In this document: one piece after another, positions 29,998-35,373 of the stretch
How positions within the stretch are numbered: the stretch's first letter is position 1
Layout of the letters: every line of letters starts with the position of its first letter
Assembly (NCBI GenBank): GCA_015501055.1
Contig: JADNYV010000351.1
Span: forward strand, 1-35,373
Source: Mucidula mucida
Taxonomy: Eukaryota; Basidiomycota; Agaricomycetes; Agaricales; Physalacriaceae
Direction: 5' to 3'
DNA: 35,373 bases
The notes under the pieces: model-generated
The model's database searches: none
The model's input: only the letters and a program-made list of their open reading frames with translations
What the model was told of the DNA's origin: nothing
Program-made: the position numbers and the translations under genes

Positions 29998-32900
29998 ATG
30001 TCACGCATAGACAAAAACGACTCCTACCCTCTTCAGCCCCTCAAATCCCCCACTGGCTCGACAGGTTTCTCCGTAACCTCTAACGCATCGACGCTGCGTG
30101 CCAATAGCTCCAGCGTCGACAGCACTGATCCTAGTCATGCCGGACTTGCGGGCACACTTGTCCGCAGAAACAGGCAGCATCGAATGGTGCGATTTGCTTT
30201 ATGACTGACTGAAATACGCTAACACGTCTTCGTACATAGATTCCTTGATTATGAGCAGAAATACCCTGCCGACGAGGAGTTCAAAGAGATGGCCCCTGCA
30301 GCTCGCGTTTGGATGGTCTATAACGATGAAGCTATGAAGTATGTCATCGAATCAGTGGAAGATTGGAGAGACGGACTTGATATGCTCCTTGTCTTTGTGA
30401 GTTATGAAGCACTTTCTGATAACCCACGTCCAGCCTTTCTGATCTCCTCTTTTCAGGCTGCCATATTCTCTGCTGTAGTGACCATTTCCTCGTTCAGACT
30501 TGTCAGGACCTTCGAGTGGATTACGGCGAAGTCACAGCGATGCTAGTCCTCGAGTTGATTAAACTCGAATTTGATCTTGCCAAGGGTGCCTCTCCTAAGG
30601 ACCTTTCCCCGCCTTCTTCTATGACTGCTGTGTCTTCCTTCCACCCCAAAAGGATGATCTCTTGGTTAATGAGCTGTGGTTTGCTAGCCTAGGGCTCAGC
30701 CTGACACGGCGCTTATCACAGTTTTGACCAAACAGTGGATCCACCAATACATGGCAATCCCATCGGGGTCGCCTAGACATCGCGCGCGTACGCGTCAATT
30801 CCGTAATGACAGCTTTCAGAAGTGGCATGTGCCGCTTATAATCGGTCTACTTCCTGTTCTCATGCACTTGGCACTCGGCATTTTCTTTGTTGGTCTGGTC
30901 ATTTATCTTCATGGCCTCAGTGGGGTAATAGCAGCGACACTTGGCTGCATTGGCGGTCTCGCGTTTCTTGCGTATTTCTCCAGCAACCTTCTTCCTCTCT
31001 TTTTCCCCGACTGTCCGTATAAGACCCGTTATCTCATTACGTGTATGCCACTCTATGCTACGCACAACGACAATTCTCCTGGATTTGGACCCTCGCCGCC
31101 GTAAGACCAGCGGTCGTTCGCTGAAAGATGTCGAGGGCACGCTTGTTGTTAAGAACGCGGACAAACTCGATGCTCGCGCGATTGTCTGGATGCACAACAC
31201 ATCCCCCAATCTGTCTGTTCAGAGCATTGCTTTGCAGGCCGTCAGTAGTCTCCCTTTGCAGTGCGTAAAGATACTCGAGGGCGCTGAGGGTATACTACCT
31301 TCGGTGAAGCAGCAATCGAAGTTCACCATCGTTTCGATCAACCTGTTGACCGTTACGAACGCTTCCATCGCGCGGCGATACGCACAGGGGATGGCAGACT
31401 TGCGTTACCGACCCATGCTCCAAACCGGTATACTCGCTTATTACACTGTTCTCCGTTCGCTGCGGTCCAGATGTTGCGAGAAAATCTGCTACATACGTCC
31501 ACCGATGAGCAAAAGCTGGATGTTGTCTTTTGGGCTAGAATCTTCCAGAATGCGCTTCGTGCTGGGCTGGACTGGCTAGAGATTAGCCACGACGGACCTC
31601 CATCTTGCATTTGGGAAGCATTGCTTGAATGTGTGATTGGATACCACTCCTGCATCTCTCAGAATTGTGACGGAAAACGACCTGAACTTCGCTCATTCTC
31701 GTTGGAGTGCGGTACTTTGCAGAATTCGGAGCTCGTAATCAATTCGTACGATCTGAATTACGACGGCACTACGGCAGAGTTGACTTGCGCATTGGCCAAT
31801 AACATGAGACCGTCTTTTGTTCGGTGGTTGTTGCATGTCGGGTTTCCTACAGCTTCACGTTCCGCGGTGAACTACACTCAGCATGTTCCAGAAGATGTGT
31901 TCCTAATGCTTACCATGCTGCAGTCTAAATCAATCCAGCAGACATCCTGTCTCCCGGAAGATGATGATTCCGATGAGGAGAACGAATCCTTGTTCTATCG
32001 AGTCTTGAAGGTTGTCGAGTCATACGCCATTGCCGCCGGTCTGCACAACAGTCCCCACAAGGACATTGATCGCGCCGCAATTGTTGCTTTACGCGCCGTT
32101 GTCAACTACGATTACTTCGGAACAGGGACCATTCTGATCTCACAAGACGAGGCATTCGTGGTCAAGAGTCTTTTCAGGGGTCTTAACCGTCGCTACGAGT
32201 TTTCAGCCCTCGATGACCACGATTATACATGGCTAACTTCCGACCTCTTCACGAAGATATGGCGCGTGGTATCTGCTGTCGACAAAAACTCAGCAAATCT
32301 CTTAGCCCATGTCCTGACTTATGTTTCATCCACAGGATCGCATTCGTACGCTACGGCAGTCATCATGTCGGAGCTTATGCGCGCGATTGGCTCCAGGAGT
32401 TCGCCTCTCGACTCACTCTCGCGCAGTCGACAAACCTGCGGGCTGATAGGATACCAGGAGAAATCCGTCCAGGTTATACATATCTAGCAGGAGCCTATGT
32501 TGATACATTCTTCGCCCTTTCCGCGACGCCATCCTCGGCAATATATACCGAAACCTTGGCATACATCAGTAAGCCGGAAAACTTGAATGCGTTGTGTACG
32601 CTTCTCTTTCTTTCCGATGTCGAAATGCAGCCTAAAGTCTGGAGGCTGGCACGTATCGTTCAGTGCGACCACTGGGCAGTCTGCTTACAGAAGCTGACTG
32701 ACTTTGTCACCACGGCCGCAGCCAAATTTGACTATGAGGAGCTTACCATCCTTCGAGTATCGGAACTTCGTTTGAACAGAAGTGTGTACTACAGGCCATT
32801 CAGTGATCTCCCTGTGTTGGCGAGGATGCTTGCGGGGAATATTCAGGATGAGTATTATGTGCCACCGCTATTCATGAAACCGGATACACCGGTAAGTCAA

Positions 32901-33113
32901 TGGACTCCCGAGATACAGCGAGCTCACCGACTTTAGACGTCCGATACCCAGCAATCGTCACAGAGCAGTAACTTCAAGCGCTCGTATTGGCGGAGATTAC
33001 TTAAACGGAAACCACCAAGTCAATCGGTGACTTCGCCAGAGACCGGCCAGAGAGCATCGTTAGAATGGTCCAAAAATGTTGCGCCATTTATGAACATTCT
33101 CCCGAACCCTTAA
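29998..33113 (+). pseudogene. long DUF6535 gene, copy B, broken by several frameshifts
   Basis: It parallels the 1003-aa copy A from end to end. It has an N-terminus MSRIDKNDSYPLQPLKS, a DUF6535 start (DYEQKYPADEEFKEMAPAAR) in exon 2 from about 30240, an intact intron after LLVF (GTGAGT...TTTTCAG, ending 30456), the helix block with LTKQWIHQYM and LIIGLLPVLMHLALGIFF, and a C-terminal half (MRPSFVRWLLHVGFP, SLFRGLNRRYEFS). A last intron at about 32892-32935 (GTAAGT...CTTTAG) leads to a basic tail ending in TAA at 33111-33113. Breaks are seen near 30497 (one base missing against copy A), 30655, 30705, 31030, 31315 (also a loss of about 20 codons) and 32360-32400. The first exon junction is also out of phase. 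Copy A has none of these. The protein level resembles copy A only moderately, so the long pair is older or faster evolving than the short pair. Confidence 0.8.
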
Positions 33114-33120
33114 GCTGAGT

Positions 33121-33695
33121 TGTGACGAGCGAGCAGACTATGTGACTTAGATCCAATCTCATGAATCACGATGAGTCGTTGACGAGTTCGCTGTATCGTT
33201 CAAGGAGCATCCTGAGTTCATACTGTGTAATTTCCTTGTATAAAAATTAGACACGAATATATGACAGGTCCTCTTCACCATCACTAACATCAGAACATAA
33301 GTGATTGTACTACAAGGCGGAGCATGGTACAAAGGCTTGCATTGTACTACGTGTTGGCATTCAAGCCGGACGGACCGACGGTCCTCACAAACGCGTCGAC
33401 GTGACGCGTCTTCTCTTGTGGATCCACCGATTCATTCCGGGATCCACATTCTAAATCTGGACTCAACTCGCGAATCCGCCACTTCATATGTTTTCCGTTG
33501 TTTCTTATCCCGTAGTTCAATTTACTTACCAATGGTTCCCAGCAGTCTTACTTAGCATTCTCAGTCATTTAGTTTACAGGTCTTCGTGTCTACTGCCAGT
33601 TTTGTAGTACGGTGCTCGTCAAGTTGTATAAAGAGGATATACTCGAGATGAATTCATCAGTGCATTCGCCCTCGTTTTATCGTCCGATTCTCACA
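33121..33695 (+). repeat. putative 5' LTR of a Ty1/copia element (left border uncertain)
   Basis: The right border is set by the primer site that starts at 33696; the LTR would end GATTCTCACA. TGTGACGAGC at 33121 gives a matching TGTGA...TCACA pair, but other TG starts (33141, 33301) are possible. A TATAAA at about 33626 could be the promoter. The second LTR lies outside the window, so neither length nor target duplication can be checked. Confidence 0.35.
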
Positions 33696-33707
33696 GGTTA
33701 TGGGCCC
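33696..33707 (+). promoter_or_regulatory. copia-type primer-binding site (half-tRNA iMet)
   Basis: GGTTATGGGCCC is complementary to the anticodon stem-loop region of initiator tRNA-Met and resembles the primer site of Drosophila copia, which uses a 5' half of that tRNA. It lies 60 bp upstream of the gag start and directly after the inferred LTR end. Confidence 0.6.
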
Positions 33708-33767
33708 CGCCCTTGCCTGAATCAATCCTCGTATAACTTGCTACCCTCCCGCTCGTAATCTCTCGCT

Positions 33768-35373
33768 ATGTCGACCACCACCAACACGAAACAGCTCAAC
33801 GATCTGTTCGCTCGTATCCCGCACTGCAAGGCGGATGGTACGAACTACGTCCTCTACCGCGACCGCTTCGTATTCGCAGCCGATGCTGCAACACTCGGGC
33901 ACCACCTGGAGCTCACCACGACGAGTCCAGCTGGTACGAAGCCGGTCCCCGCAGATCCGAAGGCCGTCACAACGGCGGAGCAGGAGGCTCTCGACAAGTG
34001 GGATGTCAAGAACCGAGCATGGCGGTCGGAGCAGGCCATCGTCAAGCAAGGCATCGCGTCGACGATCTCGGATGCGTTGTTCTTGAAGGTGAAGGGTGAA
34101 GCAACGGCGGCGTTGATGTGGGCAAAGGTCAAAGCTGAGTTCGAAAAGCGCTCACAAATGATGGTTGTTGACCTGCGCCGCAAGCTTCAGGACGAACGAT
34201 GCACAGAAAATGGTGATGTGAAGACTCACCTCGCCAAGCTGCAGGCCATTCGCGAGGATCTTATCGCGATGGGTGCAGACCCGGGCGACGACAACTTTGT
34301 TGCTATACTCCTCGGCTCACTTCCCACATCCTACGACCGTATCTCGCTGCGCTCACGGCAGCATCATCCCTCCTCGCGACACCTCTCAGTGTCGACACCT
34401 ACGTCCGCGGTATCAGCGACGAGGCTGACCGTCGTGCAATCAAGGCACGTCCGAAGGAGGCGAAAGAAGCCGTGTTCAACGCAAACGGCGGTAACGCGAG
34501 TGGTCAGCGGAGGAGGAGTAAAAATGTGGAGTGTTATAACTGCCACAAGAAGGGTCACATCAAGGCGGAGTGCTGGGCGAAGGGAGGTGGGAAGGAAGGG
34601 AAGGGTCCCCGAGGGAAAGGAAAAGGGAAGGGGAAGTCGGACGACTCAGCCAACAAGGTCACGGACCACGAGGATGGCGTTTGATATGCCAATGCTGACG
34701 ATCACGACTCCGAGCTTGACGACTGGACGGAGGAAGTCGAGCAGAATCTAGGAGGGTATGTTGAGCCTGGGACTGAGTATGTCCGGGACTCCGCAGAACA
34801 GCTTGAAGGTCTTGCAGGCCTTTATTTCTTCGATGAGCACATTACACTCGATGGTGCTCAAGACGACGTACCTTCCGAGGCTTCTGATGAAGCCCTCACA
34901 TACCCATCTATCCCCTCCACCGACGAAGACTCTGACGACAAATCTATTCCCGCACTTCTCGACACCTCCGAGTACGACTCCGATGACGACGAGTCAGACA
35001 GCGAGAGTCTGCCATCGCTGAGAAACGTATCAGACACTATGGAATTTTCTGGAGACGAAAGAGAGAAACATACCCAATGTGGAGTCCGACGTCTTCAGTG
35101 ATATCGACGCGCAAGAAGAAATCCCCGATCTGGAGGACTGGGAGGAGCTGAAGGAAGGAGAAGTGGTTAGAGATGAAGGCGACGAACCCTTCACACGCAC
35201 CTTCGGAACGGTTGTACCTTGCGGCCGCTTCCACACTTCCACACGAGCCTGATGTCGAACTCTTCGACTCAGGCGCATCTCGCCATATGACCTGTTATCG
35301 CCACAGTTGTTCAACTATACTCCTATTGAACCCGCTCCATTACCGCCGCCGACCAAGGAAAGTTCCAGGCTGT
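33768..35373 (+). pseudogene. broken Ty1/copia gag-protease gene (partial)
   Basis: It starts MSTTTNTKQLNDLFARIP. The UBN2/gag-like part (DGTNYVLYRDRFVFAAD, LWAKVKAEFEKRSQMMVVDL, LAKLQAIREDLIAMG, FVAILLGSLPTSYD) is open to about 34342. One missing base then shifts the frame to TAASSLLATPLSVDTYVRG and the zinc knuckle CYNCHKKGHIKAEC (34532-34573), followed by a Lys/Gly-rich patch. A TGA at 34682 interrupts the same frame, which continues as an acidic linker (DHDSELDDWTEEVEQNL, STDEDSDDKSIPALLD). Two more shifts, near 35060 and 35215, precede the protease motif ELFDSGASRHMT at about 35257-35293. The acidic linker before DSGASRHM is common in basidiomycete copia elements. The gene is inactive as it stands, or the sequence has errors. 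Confidence 0.85.

Larger units (their letters stand above)
33696..35373 (+). mobile_element. Ty1/copia element, 5' part, running off the right edge
   Basis: Primer site, gag, CCHC knuckle and the protease start are present in order; integrase and reverse transcriptase would lie beyond the window. It begins within a few hundred bases of the end of long gene B. Confidence 0.85.

Noticed and set aside
1..35373. tRNA or rRNA genes
   Set aside because: No tRNA A/B-box pair with a cloverleaf and no rRNA-like stretch was noticed on either strand by eye; a tRNA scan was not possible.

Overview
The window is from a basidiomycete fungus, most likely an Agaricomycete. Genes are cut by many short (about 46-56 bp) GT-AG introns, DUF6535 membrane proteins (a family expanded in Agaricomycetes) are present, and the space between genes is packed with Ty3/gypsy chromovirus, Ty1/copia and hAT sequences. 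The species cannot be named from the sequence.

Layout. 1-1089 is the 5' end (LTR and leader) of a minus-strand Ty3/gypsy element that runs off the left edge. It has cut an uncharacterised minus-strand gene (1090-1587). 2341-3191 holds a palindrome-rich repeat and a dead gag-like gene. 3830-7190 is a decayed minus-strand gene of a repetitive family, interrupted by a 529-bp solo LTR with an AGAGT target duplication. 7912-10080 is the one clearly conserved housekeeping gene, an eight-exon Sae2/CtIP/Ctp1 DNA-repair factor.

11.2-33.1 kb is a tandemly duplicated cassette. Copy A has a short DUF6535 gene (11627-12772), a small gene of unknown function (14181-14608) and a long DUF6535 gene (14924-18091), all intact. 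Copy B repeats the order (26593-27726, about 29162-29539, 29998-33113), but every member looks damaged. A hAT-family remnant (18378-26209, 8-bp target duplication) lies upstream of copy B's genes. A full-length Ty3/gypsy chromovirus (18656-25166, TACAT duplication, LTRs that look identical) has jumped into that remnant. From about 33.1 kb to the right edge is the 5' part of a broken Ty1/copia element with a half-tRNA-type primer site.

Relative history read from the nesting: cassette duplication, then hAT insertion upstream of copy B, then Ty3 insertion inside the hAT. The most interesting points are the apparent self-priming signal of the Ty3 element, the duplicated DUF6535 cassette with one copy intact and one decaying, the splice-donor loss in the copy B short gene, and the conserved small gene between the two DUF6535 genes. 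Most breaks in the mobile elements and in copy B look like one-base deletions, so the accuracy of the assembly should be kept in mind.
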